Origin: Apostichopus californicus
Lineage: Eukaryota > Echinodermata > Holothuroidea > Aspidochirotida > Stichopodidae
Direction of reading: 5' to 3'
Length of the DNA stretch: 64,000 nt
Assembly: GCA_020650975.1 (NCBI GenBank)
Contig: JAIPMN010102238.1
Coordinates: 1 to 64,000 of the forward strand
How positions within the stretch are numbered: the first letter of the stretch is position 1; each line of letters begins with the position of its first letter. The position numbers and the translations under genes are program-made. The notes beneath the pieces are model-generated. The model worked only from the letters and a program-made list of their open reading frames with translations. It had not been told where the DNA came from and made no database searches. Of the stretch, positions 1 to 12,977 are shown piece after piece.

Positions 1-882
1 CTTAGACCCCTCCCCTATGTCAGTCTCCAGCAAAACACCCCCATGAACAAATCCTGGCTACGCGCCTGCTTCTGGGAGATTCCAATGGTGATCAGTTTCA
101 GGAAACGTCCAGATTAACAATTAATTTATATTTTTACAGTTACAGTAGACTTCTTTAATGTAATTGAAATTCAGCAGGAACAGATTCAGGTATATGCTAT
201 AAAAACTTTAAACTTGGTATTTAATTCTCCTACAACATTACTAATTTCTATGTCCTCATGGCTTGGGGGGTTAAGGTGCTCTGCAGCCACATGGCATACC
301 CAGCATTTTCTTTGTCTAAGTAAAGGGAGGGGTCAAATTGGAGTATGACTTTTAAATGCCAGATCTACCAGGCTTAATACAGTAATGCAGTGATGATGAG
401 AAGTAATTCTAATGACACTGCTAACAATTAATACACACTTTAAAATGTTTGCCTGTCACTGACATATACACCTGAAATACCACAAGATATACTGAAACTG
501 AAATTCCACTAAATTACTAAGAGAAAGGCAAAAAAAATACTGCCAGTAAAACCAACTTCAATAACTTAGTTGACCCTGGTTTCTATAGGGTCAAATACAC
601 CACTTAGTCAGCCACACACTGCAGAACTGAGAAGGATTCTAAAATTAGATTCACCTTCAAAACCTCAAACAGAACACCCCACTCGTACTACCAAAAATAC
701 TTGTTAATTCAAGGTTTCGCACTAACGAAGAATCAGCTGACTCTCAAGGTTCACACGAAGCTCTTTTGCTCTTATAGCTGCACTATGAGTCCATTAAAAC
801 TCGTGTTAGATAGTGTAAAACCGCCTACACCCCCTTTCACTTCGACGTCATACCATACTGCTTTTGGTGAACAGCGCCGTCA
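1..882. other. AT-rich stretch without a recognisable gene
   Basis: No coding region, RNA gene or repeat family is recognised here. The sequence is AT-rich with short open frames only. It ends where the 18-bp minisatellite begins. Confidence 0.5.
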
Positions 883-1402
883 GCATCAAAGTAGACAACG
901 GCATCAAATGAGACAACGGCATCAAAGTAGACAACAACGTTAAAGGAGGCAACGGCATCAGAGGAGAAAACAACATTGAAGTAGACAACAACAGCATTAA
1001 ATGAGGCAACGGCATCAAGGGAGACAACGGCATCAAGGGAGACAACAACCTTAAAGTAGACAACGGCATTAAAGGACGCAACGGCATTAAAGGAGGCAAC
1101 GGCATTAAAGGAGACAACGGCATGAAGGGAGACAACAACATTAAAGGAGACAACAACATTAAAGTAGACAACGGCATTAAAGGAGGCAACGGCATTAAAG
1201 GAGGCAACAACATCAAAGGAGACAACAACATTAAAGTAGACAACGGCATCAAGGGAGACAACAACATGGAAGTAGACAACGGCATAAAAGTAGACAACAA
1301 CATCAAAGGAGACAACAACATCAAATGAGACAACATAAAAGTAAACAACAACATTTAATTAGACAACAGCATCGAAGGAGACAACATCAAAGGAGACAAC
1401 AA
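883..1402. repeat. 18-bp minisatellite, about 29 copies
   Basis: The stretch is built from imperfect 18-bp units such as AAAGGAGACAACAACATT and AAAGTAGACAACGGCATC. The period is a multiple of three and the units lack stops in some frames. Long open frames therefore appear on both strands, translating as six-residue repeats (KGDNNI-like on plus, LSPLML-like on minus). I read these as by-products of the repeat, not as a gene: there is no recognisable domain, splice signal or flanking coding sequence. Unit variants (GGAGAC/GTAGAC, AACAACATT/AACGGCATC) alternate, which suggests higher-order amplification. Confidence 0.9.
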
Positions 1403-2477
1403 AATACATTGCCCTTTTGGCGTTCCATAAGAGTCTGCTGTTAAAAGTTATCTTGTGTTACACAAAGACAACGAAACCACCGGTCTTCTACATATATGGC
1501 GGGTTAAGGAGTTTTTGAAAACATATCTAATTTATAAGAAATTTCACCGAAAATTAAGGAAGAAATGAATCTGTATACGAACGTGGTTTTTGTTGTGATT
1601 ATACTTTAGGTACTGTACGGAGCGGGGGTTATGTCGCAATCATGCATAGCATAGTTCACGTCACGTTCTGTACTGTTCAAATCATATTGCAAGTGTCCAT
1701 CCTTAACGATTAAAAAATGTTTTCTCTGTCAAACGCAACATTAGCGTTCTCGTACTTTGACAAGATGTTTTGAAAATTATTTGTCGTTTTTTAAGGTAAC
1801 TTCTTTGGGCCACCAGACAATCCTTTTATTCACACCTGCCACACACGAGCGGCACAAATAAATATTCCGTGGCAAAGGGCAGTATTGATTAAATTTTACG
1901 TGACGAAAGTAACTTCTGCTAGTATTCTTACTTGATCTAGTTGAAAAATATATACAAAGTTGACAAAGGATCAGTCGGGAATATGTGCTAGACTGAGAAA
2001 TCAGGAATTCCAACTGGTATTTCATATTTTCTGACTATCGTCGCTCTGGCTATTTTTTGGGCCCCCCACCCTCCATCGATCGCGATAGCCCTGCTTGGGT
2101 TGATCATGTTTAATAACATTTTAACACATGTGTCATGAATCCAGTTAAACTGATCGAAGCCCTTGGCAATCAAAATGGGAACAAAATAGATCAGACTTTA
2201 AGTTTACATTTAGAAGAGTAAAAAAAGTGAGTATAAATCTTGATTTCCAGGGGTGTAATGCATTCCACGGTTTTGGGGCAGCGGTGGTCAAGCCATATCA
2301 CCAAACAGAGCAGTGCAAGTCCTCCCTCTAGTAGCTGCTAACGACAGGCTGCAAATAATGCAGACCGATTTTATACTGGGTTTGTCCCCCAAACATGCAG
2401 TGTCCATAACTGTATTGTTGCGAATGAACTAGTTATCATGTCATGACTATGGACATGACTTTGGACATGTGTCCAAA
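1403..2477. other. Unassigned intergenic sequence
   Basis: Nothing recognisable. Short open frames on the minus strand at 1.8-2.2 kb have no domain character. Confidence 0.5.
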
Positions 2478-2665
2478 TCAAGCCAGATGTACGAATATGC
2501 AATAATCGGCCTGATTCCGATGTCGTTGCATAGTTAGGACTTCAAGTACAATGCTTGAAATCCCATTCATTAGCAAATTGCTGAAACTCCCTACTACTAA
2601 ATGGAGGGCCATTATCACTGAAAAGAGTTTCTGGCGGTATACAGAAATAGCAATTACAGAGTACC
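2478..2665 (-). mobile_element. Ty3/Gypsy-type LTR retrotransposon, integrase fragment (fossil)
   Basis: The minus strand encodes a short piece of a retroviral-type integrase core. It includes the conserved SDNGPPF aspartate motif and the downstream glutamate-bearing SSREFQQFA segment, spaced as in Ty3/Gypsy elements. No LTR, reverse transcriptase or gag-like sequence is recognised on either side, so this is an isolated and broken remnant. The degree of decay suggests an old copy. Confidence 0.8.
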
Positions 2666-5600
2666 ATACATAACATGTACCAATCATTACACATGATACG
2701 ATACAACAGACGCCGTGCAGTCAGACCACAAGCGTAGCAAGTCGAATTTCACGTTTCAAGAGGCCATTTTGAATAGCGGCCATTTTTAATACAAAATAAA
2801 AACCACACGTATGCTGTTTTTTCAGAAAGTCCGGGCGATCAACTGTTTTTTTTTACTTCGCCTTATTGGCAAATGCATCTTACTGCCAAACTTGATGTAG
2901 TAGAAAATACAGCATCAGTGAGGTGGTCAAGAACCATAAAAGAGCCTCTCGATTCACTAGGCATATCCAGATCAGTCTGAAGTAACATATCTAGAATGTT
3001 CTATTAGTATTATTTATATAAGATTGCAAACTTGGTGCCTGGTGTCACGAACATAATAGCAATATGTGCGTAACGTTCGACGCCAACCACAACTATGCAC
3101 ATGGTGTCATAATTACGAACGTCACAGCATTTTTCATTACTGAAAAGAAACAAATTTCAGACTTGAGACTTGATATTTCTGGTGGAACAACAAACATATC
3201 CCCAAAAAATCAAAGTAAGTCATTCCTAGCCAAATCTCTAATTATTTTAACACGGGAGGCCCCCAATTACTAGGGCATACTATGTTCGTTACAATTGACA
3301 CTCGCCATATAATCCGTGCCTAAGAAACACACATAGGCCTAGCGTAGGCCTAGCCTACTTACGATGAGTGTTTTAACTGATCTTCCAACGATACTATAGC
3401 AATAATGTTTCGAATAGAACTATGAACTACTAAAGTCAAAGAATATATGTGAACTCAGCAAAAAAACCGAAGTTCTCGAAGATATTACATGATTTTTGCA
3501 GCTTGTGATGTCAGTGTTTAAGTTCGTAACAACGATATTGTTGCTCTACGACAGTTGACACCACATACATAGTCACGTGTAGGCTCCGTGCACATCCCTC
3601 GTACATAGATTTTGCAACGTTATTCTCGAGGGCATGATAGACGGCGCACAGTAAATTTATATACACCGTTGCTGTAGCTATATCGATAATTCTGCGGAGC
3701 ACTGAAATAAGCAACGATGTTCGTAACAGACTTTACACCGCTAAATTTTAGGGACGAGTGTGTCTGTTTCGTGGCGCATGGATGCTCGATGGAAATAATA
3801 CCTCCAATGTTTTACTAGTTTGATAAGATGTCATAGAGGCACAGCCCTTGTATTTAAAAAAGGCTTGTTTTCATGGGTCTACTTAGGCTGTTTATGTTCG
3901 TGACATGCACTGACACCACGGTTACGAACATCGTCGTATTTTCGGAGGTCTATACTTTTTTAGGGCAAACTCGACATGTCTTGTAATTTGGTATTAAGTA
4001 AAGCCATGGCTTGTCTGCAAAGACATTTGACCACCTCACATCAGTGTTATAGGTCCAAGTTAGTTGTCGTATAATGTGACAAATTGGTGTCTTTTTTAGT
4101 GCAGATTTCCCTCAAATGTCAAGATTCAGTCACAGAGCCCTTTTTCATAATTTGATCTTATATATGTCTGAGATACATCTGTTACAAGAATCAACAATAG
4201 GATGGTAGCTTGGATGCCTATTGTGTGAATTAAAAACCAGCCTAGTATGGTTATTAGCCCTCCTAACCCCTCAGGTGATCACTGCCCTTGTGGCACTTGC
4301 AGAAAAGCCGTTTCAGTTGGTATTTTTCCATGCAAGTTGACGTACATTGGGGTACCCCAATGTACTATGCTCTAGGGATGCCCCTGTGTTCTAGGCGAGG
4401 TGCTGCTGCACTGAAATGTTGTTCAGTTGAGGACTGTCAGGACTCAAATGTTTAGTTGGCTTTCATGGTAGGGTTATGAAAGGGCTGGTATGAGATGTAT
4501 ATTTGGGTATAATACAGTTACCATGAAGAACTTTCCATGCAATTCAAAAGCCCTCCTGAAAACAAATATTTAGTGACATGTTGAGTTGCAAAGTGGACGC
4601 TGTAACTTATTAGCTGCAGCAAACTACTATTGGTTAAACAATTGATTCACAAATGTAGCCACCCACAGAACAAAGACAAAAGCATTATATTTCAGGAACA
4701 CTGGTTTATTCAAAACTTCATAAGCCTGTCATTACAGGTGGTTTATCATAGAAGCAAGGGTGAAGGAGCTCCCAACCAGTACTAATGTAAACCTATGTGC
4801 CAGTACAAAAGGTCAACCTAGGCTACAGTGTATATTTCAAGATCATTTTCTACTGTCTCCAGATTTTATCTTGAAACTTTCACCTTCACTTTAGTTCATT
4901 ATTTAAAAGCTTTGTAGCAATTATCACATCATATGTGCACTTCACTGTATAGTAATTTGCAACTTTAACCCCCCCCCCCCACTCTCCCCTTATATGTATG
5001 TACAAAGCCAAACTCTCTTATGAATACAAAATACATTTGTAATGTAACATATAGTAGCAAAAGCAGCAACAACTTTTACACCATGGGTAACAAATGTCAA
5101 CATTATCAACATAAGAGATCCTACTGGAAACAATTCCATAAACATGCTAACACTTTTATTGCAAACAAATATTTTGAAATAATGGAGGTTTGTAGTAAAA
5201 GCTCAATTTCATAAACCTGTGTAAATGGCTAAGACTCCTTATTGATAACATATGCATCATTTCTGTAACATCCCCAAGACAGATCTTTCCTAATGACAAC
5301 AGTTTTATAGGTAATGTACAAATTGTAAACCTCATGTCAAACAACGACAAGAACATTGTGTCTGCTGTAGCTGTTTTAAATGTCATGTATTAGCATCCAC
5401 ACAAGTATAAATAAGGTTGACCGACAACTAATAATAAGGTCAACCAATTAAAGTCAAACAGGCTCCAACAAATGCCCCAAATGTAATGCTGATGATCTAT
5501 CAGGTCAACAGGAAAACACTTTCCATGAACAATAGGAACAGCATAAATTGTCAATGAAGTCAGAGAATTGTGGAATATATAGATCAACAAATAGTTGTTA

Positions 5601-5767
5601 AAACAGAGGAATCTTTCTAAATTTTGTTGCAGGGACTTGTGACTTCTCTTTCACTCACTTTTGCAGAGGTTATGGCAATGTGGAATGTATGTTGTAAGTT
5701 TACAATCCAGCTTACAAAATGCTTCTCTCATCTGCCCCCCCCCCCCCTCTCCTGCCTCCTTAACAGA
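2666..5767. other. Unassigned intergenic sequence
   Basis: No gene, RNA or clear repeat family is seen over about 3 kb. It holds scattered AGGCCTA-type words (around 3.34 kb) and a run of C at about 4.97 kb. Confidence 0.45.
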
Positions 5768-5849
5768 GAAAAAATGCAATGGTTATGCTCTATCGTGGCC
5801 AAATAAGGAAATGTTTTCCAAAAAGTGGAAGCAGGAGTTGAGGTACAGG
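5768..5849 (+). CDS. Possible orphan coding exon, unknown protein
   Basis: An 82-bp open stretch begins after a pyrimidine-rich acceptor (ctccttaacag) and ends at a consensus-like donor (CAG|gtaagc). It would encode a segment containing GYALSWPNKEMFSKKWKQEL. The aromatic and basic pattern loosely resembles the second half of a THAP zinc finger (FP...W), but the cysteine and histidine ligands are not seen and no partner exon was found. It could equally be a chance open frame between splice-like sites. Confidence 0.2.
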
Positions 5850-6305
5850 TAAGCACAACAGTGGTTTTTAATCATTTGATGCAGTATCTAGATTTTCACT
5901 GTGTAACTTGTGCCTGTACTTTAATTCAATATTATTGCATTTGAAGGCAAAATACAGTTTATAGGTCTCAATCCAGTATTGTTAAAGTTTATCCATAGCC
6001 TCCTTTGCATATGCATGAGCCTAATTTTTAAAAACGTTATCACTTTCAACTTCTGAACGAAGACCCTTATGACATATAACAAAAAAAATGTACCTGTGGA
6101 CAGGCATGTAAAAGGTTGACCTGGTATACAATAAATCAACCACCACAGTTGTTTTGAACTATCCAAAGTAGAATAAAAAAAAAGAAAAAAAAAAGAAAAA
6201 ATCAGGTACCGAAGCCATAAAACTTAAAATTGTTTTAAGATGAGGTTATTCCACTTCCACATTTGGGTCGATGTAGAGCAAGTTATAATGTCTGCTCCGG
6301 ACTGG

Positions 6306-7317
6306 TCACTTATCAGTTACTTCCATTGCTTGCATTCTATGCTGTCGTAGTTTATCCCTTTTGGCCTTTTCATTCATAACTTTAGCTCTTATGGTCCCCC
6401 AATCATGTTTCATGCTTGTTGCTGTTTTCAGAAATGATAGGATCTATTTCCTTCCTGAAATGATGGAATAAAGATGTAGTACATGAAGTGAAACAGTCAC
6501 AAAAGTGTTTACCTGAATTTGAAAACCTGTGCTTAAGATAATTAATGACAACACTGAAACTGTAAGTAGATTAATTAAACATGCACAGCACTACTGACTT
6601 GCAACCTAAAAGTTCCAAGATGAGGACATGGTTTACCAATGGGAAATGTGTTACAGATAAAATGTTCAAGCCCAGCATAGCAGGCTGCTCCCGTAAGTGT
6701 TGCATTATATGAAATTGCAATTAGTCAAACCCAGCTATCAAGCAACTGTGTGCAACCATTGCGTACCTCCATCCCATTCTGCTTTTGGAAAAGTGGCTAA
6801 GTCCCGGAATATGCTCTCATATGTTTCGGATAAGGACGAAAAAGAAAGTCATTTCAGCAGGATGTTGGGGGGGGGGGGGTGGTAATTACTACATACATGG
6901 CTTGTTAATTTCTGAATCCTAGTCAAACGCAAATGATAAAACCTCTCCAAATTAGTGTTCATCCACAGTTTTCATTGAAAGGATCCTAGTTTTTGATGTT
7001 CTTAGGTGAAATAGGTTTCCTGACCCTCAAATAGCTAACCAACAGACATATGCATCACACCCACTCGCACATATGCATGCAGACCACAAACTCAATGATA
7101 AATCCAAAGATAGTGATAATGCATGTACACAAATACATGTTGAATACTTGCTAACAGACAAACTGGTAGGAAGTCATTGCCTACATATCATAACAAAAAG
7201 TACCATTTATTTAGTTCTGACCTGGTAGTTTCTTTGATTATTTGTCAAGAATGAATGAGTTGAAGTAATTTATAACCTCATGTTCTTCATCATTTGTCCG
7301 GTGAGTGTATCTGCGAC
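6306..7317 (-). pseudogene. Myb-like C-terminal exons of the SET-recombinase gene
   Basis: Exon 7222-7317, bounded by tatcattctcag and a gtcaga donor, reads RRYTHRTNDEEHEVINYF with an internal TAA before SKKLPG. Exon 6306-6454, after ttccatcatttcag, reads RK then a TAG, then ILSFLKTATSMKHDWGTIRA and KVMNEKAKRDK, ending at a TGA at 6306-6308. Together they have the layout of a single Myb/SANT-like helical repeat (R-x-W/Y-T...E-E...W-x-x-I-x-x-x-V), as in the C-termini of related recombinase proteins. The domain would bind DNA. Both exons carry one stop, so they have decayed together with the rest of the gene. Confidence 0.6.
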
Positions 7318-7959
7318 CTGAGAATGATAACAGATATATGATTGAACAATTCAGGGACAAAGAATAATAATTATAATTGAACAACACAAACAAGTGAGAT
7401 CTTTGTACACTTTTTCTTGTCAACTAGAAATAAGGCAGTAAATACAATATCCAGACTTATCCAGCTTCTGAATAGTGACTTTCAAAACCCTGCAACACTG
7501 ACAGGATACCACCCTGACACATTGGGATCACCATAATTAGCAAGTTTTAAAACAGTAGCCAACACAAATGAACAATTCAACGAACAGCATGCACAGTAAC
7601 AGTCTTTTGAGTATATCAAAGTAGTGACACTTTCAATATTCTTGAGTTAACATTCCTTGTAGCAGTTAAGAAAATCATTGAATGGAATCCTGGATCATGT
7701 GCCGACCTACTGTACTTATACCATGCAAACATACAGTCATAATATAGTTTTGAAGGCAAAATAATTACATAGTAGAAGGATAACAAAAATGGTCAACTGC
7801 AAATGGTCGCACTTCATGAGCAGTCAAATCCATTTTAAAGCAATAAATGCCAGCAAAAGTGGAAAAAAAATGTTCTTACATTTGCATTCCAACAATGAAA
7901 TAAAATAAAAATATATTTTCTTCAATTCCATGCTACGATTTTGGAAAAAATATAAAGGT

Positions 7960-8960
7960 GTTGACCAATCATTCAAAGAATCGGTAGACATATTGTTCCA
8001 CAATAATGTAGCCAGAAATATGCTTCAATGAACAATACAGATTGCAAGAGTTATATAATTAAATACGTATATGTGATGGTAGGAATGCTTCCAGTCCGAC
8101 ATATGTGTTCACCATTCATTCACACAATAGGTAGACATATTATTCCACAATTCATTCAGTTTATGATGCAGTAGAATACAATACAAATTGCATGGTTCAA
8201 GTACTCTGGCAAAAGTACGGGTGTTGACCATTCATCCAAATTACTAGGTATAGACATATTCTTCCACAAAGCTGTAGTCAGATGCAACAATACTATTGCA
8301 CAACACTCATTGCGTGAATGGTTCCAGTCTGACATATGTGTTGACCCTTCATTTAAACAATAGGTACACATATACTTCCACACTCATTCAGTTTATCATG
8401 CAGCATAGAACAATACAACTTCTATGGGTCAAGGGCTCTGACAAATGCACTTGGCATCTATACAACAATAGGTTGCCATATTATTTCACAATAGTATGAA
8501 CAGTTTCATGCAATAGGTAGAGAATACAGTTTGCAAGACTAAGTTACAATTTAATATGTACATCATTCAAAGAACAGGTACACATATTATTTACAAAGTG
8601 TTCAGTATAAAGAGACAGTGCTAGTACTACAATATAGATTGCATAGTTCTTGTACACAATATATGTAAACCACTCCAAAAATAGGTAGACATTTATGTCC
8701 AATGTAATGTATGGCTGTGCTATGTTCGGTACAGATTTCATGGGTGTTGCAGGCAATTATTTATCTCAAAAATCATTCAAGCAATAGGTACACGTATCAT
8801 TCCACAAAGTATTCAGCATGATGCAACAGTTCTGGATACAGACGTCAGATCGCATGGATTCAATATACAAATATGCCATTCACTCAAAGAATAGGAAGAC
8901 AAATTATTCAGTGAAGTCAGAATGATGTAACGCTGAGCAACACAGATGCATGGTTGTAGC
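7960..8960. repeat. About 110-bp tandem array, nine or more diverged units
   Basis: A core like AATAGGTAGACATATTATTC recurs near 7983, 8130, 8247, 8363, 8471, 8577, 8684, 8787 and 8893, mostly 103-117 bp apart. Companion words such as CATTCAAACAATAGG and ATGCAACA...ATACA recur in step. The units are diverged, so the array is not young. It lies in an intron of the SET-recombinase gene. Confidence 0.75.
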
Positions 8961-9087
8961 AGGGTGACTTTCACATCAGTAGGGACCTTTGAATACTTTG
9001 TACACTACTGCACTTAACAAGCTAGCTAAACATGAGCAATTAAATTCCAAGGTACAGACAGAACTTTCTAAAATGAACACACAGTAC

Positions 9088-9903
9088 GTTGTATACGCTT
9101 CTTGACTCGAGAGGAACATGGAGCTTCCACATCCTGCTCATCTTCATCTTCTTTGGCATCTGAATTAATGGGTGAAATTTTTAGGTTTACACTTCAACAT
9201 ACATTGTGGATACAGGTTACATCCAAATGATTCCACAACAAGAAGTACTATTCCACTATCATTTTACACTAGTGAGCAACAGATCAAGATACACAGGTTT
9301 AGTACACACATACATATCATGTCAACCATTTCAAACGACAGCACATATTTTATACATAAAAGCACATATATCAACATTTTCTGCAATATAGTGCACTTAG
9401 CTACTGTACATAGCTAAATACCAGTTCACTTCCAAGATACATAAAGAAGTTACGAAGTTAATAAGTTACTATTTATACCTTGACTACGCTTCTTGACTTG
9501 AGAGGAACATGGAACTTGCACATCGGCCTCCTCATCTTCATCTTGATTGGCATGTGAATTAATAAAGGAAATTTTGAGATACAGGTTTAACATACATTGT
9601 GGATAGAGATTAAATCAAAATGATATATTACAAGAACGAGGCCTACTATTCCACAATGAGGTCAGTACCATGTTATATACAGTGGGCAACAGAGATGCAC
9701 AGTACACAGTACTCAGAAATGTCAGCCACTCAATCAAACAACAGCACTTATAATTAGGTACTGAATGTAGCTACTGTAAGCATGTATAGTTCAATTCCAT
9801 ATATACAAAGTTGTAAGATAAACACTACCTTGTCTACGCTTTTGGACTTGGGAAAAACATGGAGCTCTCACTTCTGCTTCCTCTTCGTCATCTTTTTCAG
9901 CAT
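9088..9903 (-). repeat. Three tandem copies of one small acidic/basic exon
   Basis: Three 72-75 bp exons (9829-9903, 9479-9553, 9088-9159) lie about 350-380 bp apart within duplicated intron sequence. Each encodes an acidic run then a cysteine and a basic tail: DAEKDDEEEAEVRAPC...QKRRQG, HANQDEDEEADVQVPC...KKRSQG, DAKEDEDEQDVEAPC...KKRIQ. Donors are gtagtg, gtataa and gtactg. Acceptors are CAG in the outer two but CAC in the middle one, so that copy may be skipped. They follow the recombinase exon and probably link it to the Myb-like end; the basic tails resemble nuclear localisation signals. Confidence 0.7.
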
Positions 9904-10300
9904 CTGCACTATTGGAGGAGGATGTTGAAATTTAGAGTTTTATACATACCTTGTGGATATTTATTGTATGTAACCGATTCCACAATATATAATGTTGCAT
10001 AACTGCAACTTCTGGGTATATCATTATTATATATTTGGTTCATCAAAAATGCAATATTAAAAACTACATAACAAATTCAGTATCAATGTTCACTTGAAGG
10101 TAGAGGTATGAGATGCATTACATTCACTGGATTACCAAAAAAATATGTTTTCTTTATGAAAAAGTAACTGGAAAATCAACCATGTTTAATATGTTATGAT
10201 TGACTGGAAAGACATATTGGGAAAATGATACATCATGTATAAGAGCACAATACTTAATATTCTTTGCAATGTCAAGGAATGTTTGAAAATATATACTTAC

Positions 10301-12977
10301 CATCAATTGCTTTTAGTGAGCGTCCAACCTTGAGGACTTCCATTAGAGCAAGTGGGGCCTGGTAAATATCATGATTCATTTCCTTTCAGTGGCCCATATG
10401 TTCATAAAAATATCGTCTGTCACTTTCTGGTATGTCCATCACGGCGTACATCGTACTCACTCTGTGTCTATTTTTTGTAGCTGTAAGCAGATGTCCTTTT
10501 TCCAACTCAAACTTTTCACAGACACTATGAACTGCATGCCAGCCTGACACATGGTACAAGGAATTATGAGTGCTTGCAAAGACATAGGGATTATTTAGAG
10601 AAATCCCAGCAGCAAGTCTGTTTTCTTCATTTCCAATCTTCTTCAACGGTTCAACTGTATCGGAAGGCATTAACACTGGCACTAAGTGTTTGTTGCCTTT
10701 TCCTATTTGGTATGCAATCTTCATATCCTTTGCAAGAGACTTGTCTAATGCATTGTCTAGTTTCTCTACCTCACCAGGGTCAATCCATACACTTCCTTCT
10801 GCATCTTTCCATTCGCACAGTCTCAGACGGCAAGGTTCCCCTCCTCGTCTTGCATTGAAAAGTGTAAGACGACACACTAGCAAGTCTCTCAGTTCAACAT
10901 CCAAATGTGAATTAAATAGGCTGAAGGGGTCATTGACAATCTCCTGCAACCTTGATACAGTATAGTCTGTAAACTAGAGGCATTTCTGCTGGTTTGCGGA
11001 GTGTTTCATTTCCTTTCTTTGCCATGGCATATGATGCATCCCCGAAAAGATAATCATGGTTTAGCTGAAATATGTCTACAAACTTGTCCACATCGTCAGC
11101 TTTCTTGTCATTTTCATCAATGAGGTAAGTTCCTTTCAGTATCTTACTTGTTCTCTTGATCAGATAGTACAAGGCACTCTTGAGGCCGTGTTTGAAATCA
11201 TCCATACCTTCTGCATCTCCTTTGAGTGTGCATGACACCACTGCTTGCTCTAAGTGACTGAAATTACACCTCTTGAACATGTCTGCAACTGTAGCCTCTT
11301 CCCTGTTAATAGGACCCAACTCCTGTTCTGCATCATTAAAAGCAAGATATAGGGCTGCCAAACGTCTCATTGAGAACATAACATATTTCCTCACTTCATT
11401 CTTCTTGTCAGCTTTTAATTTACTCTTCATATAGAGCCTCTTGTCAAACAGAATTATCAGAGGGTCTTTTTTGCAAATCTTTCCAATATCATCCTCCCTC
11501 AATTTGCAAAGAACTTCACACAGAAAGTCATCAGCCCCATCAAGTTTTGTCTGCAATGACAGAGGTATAGACACAGTTGCATCACATGCCTCTGACAGAC
11601 ATATCTTTTTATGTCTGGCAAAAAAAACTTTGGATGGTAGAATCCTTGACAGTTGCCACACATAACAATGTTCCCAGACCCTGTTCTGCATTCCTTTCTT
11701 GCTGATATTGTGGGTTCTCCTGGTTAGTTTTTTTGATGGTTTTCTTTAAGAATTCCTCTTATCTTAAAACCATCAAACAGCATCAAACGTTCCTGTTTAG
11801 GAGCCTCAATGACATCTGCAACTTCCTTGATACCTTTGTGTTTTAACCGGATATGCCTTGATAAAATCGCTTGGAAGATATTTCAGAATGGACACCGTCT
11901 TCTGGTTTTTTTTTGACAAGTTGTGGTTCTTTGGGGTACTGGTGAAGCCTCGATCACGACTTTTTTCACCTACAAGCATTTTTGGCTTCCTTTGTACTGG
12001 TAGGTGGGATCATCAACATCGCTTTCTGAATCCCAAATATCAGATACATATTGTTAATCACTAGAAGCTGGGCGTTTTCTGCTTTGCCTAATCTGACGCA
12101 AACATTTGTTGAAAATTGGAAGTCCACAACCACGGGAGCGTTGTAAGCATTTCACTTCCCCCACGTCTATTTCTCTAGCAACAGTTATGAAAGGAGTTTC
12201 TGTGCCTGTATCACTATCCCCTCTAGCAGTGACTGGCCTTTCACCATTTCCTGAGAAGTATCTTCGTTAGGTATTTTAATGACTTCCTCCACAACAGTGA
12301 CTTTCTTGAAAATGTTACCTTCTGTCACAGCTGTTTTTCTTGCTGTTATTTCACTTTCTTCTCCGATGATTTCACATGCCTCCTCTACATCAGTGTCTTT
12401 CTTCGCTTGTTGACATTCCTCCACAGAAATTTCTTTGGCTGCTAATTTACTTTCCTCTCCAATGATATTCTTAGCTGAGATTTCACATGCCTCCTCTACA
12501 TCAGTGTCTTTCTTCGCTTGTTCACATTCCTCCACAACAGTTTCTTTGGCTGTTATTTCACAATCCTCTTCCATGGCTGATAATGCAAAAGATTCATCTA
12601 CAACACTGCTTTTCTTCAATACAGATATTTCTCCTTCCTTGGCAGCAGTAATTGGGCCCCTTCCTTTATTTTCCTCATCAATTAATTCTGTGCTGGATGC
12701 TTCCCTAGTCTCTTTAGCAGTACCTTCCTCCATCAGTTCACAATCAAACATATGGTCAGCAAGATTTTTAATTTGGTTACGTTTTTGCCTCCATGGTAAC
12801 CCTGGGACTCCATATTCGTACCTCAACTCACTACCACTCCTTATGTCATGTCGCGCAAAAAAGCAAAGGTGCTGAATACCATCAACATCAATAACTTTCA
12901 TGTAGAAATTTACTTCTTTTGCAGGACTGTCGTTTACCAAGCGACCCAACCTCTTTGAGTTATTTGTTGCATGAACA
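10301..12977 (-). pseudogene. Main exon: SET C-half, acidic repeat linker, C2H2 finger, tyrosine recombinase
   Basis: From the 5' side it encodes VHATNNSKRLGRLVND, then DIRSGSELRYEYG and LPWRQKR, the C-terminal SET core with its cofactor loop and Y-x-Y-G tail. An acidic linker follows (12.2-12.75 kb) with repeated blocks around KKDTDVEEACEI. Next is a basic segment and a finger-like segment ending SRHIRLKHKG, in which the second cysteine of CPxC is a TGA (11883-11885). The recombinase follows: an N-terminal domain at 11.0-11.7 kb, then the catalytic domain with LFNARRGGEP (arginine I), GKGNKHLVPVL, TATKNRHRVST (His/Arg box), YFYEHMGH and DIYQAP (tyrosine). A TGA at 10386-10388 separates GH from the tyrosine segment, and the frame shifts near 10.97 kb. 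The exon ends at a gtaagt donor beside 10301. Because those breaks cut the recombinase, this copy should not make active enzyme. Confidence 0.75.

Noticed and set aside
848-1354. 168-residue frame on the minus strand and shorter frames on plus
   Set aside because: They are produced by the 18-bp minisatellite; no domain, splice site or codon character supports a gene.
4971-4981. C-runs and A-runs (also near 5.74, 6.18, 30.48, 32.61, 48.73, 49.54 and 53.89 kb)
   Set aside because: Simple homopolymer tracts scattered through the window, with no linked feature.
10386-10388. TGA as a selenocysteine codon
   Set aside because: The usual residue there is serine, there are other breaks in the same gene, and no SECIS-like structure was noticed.
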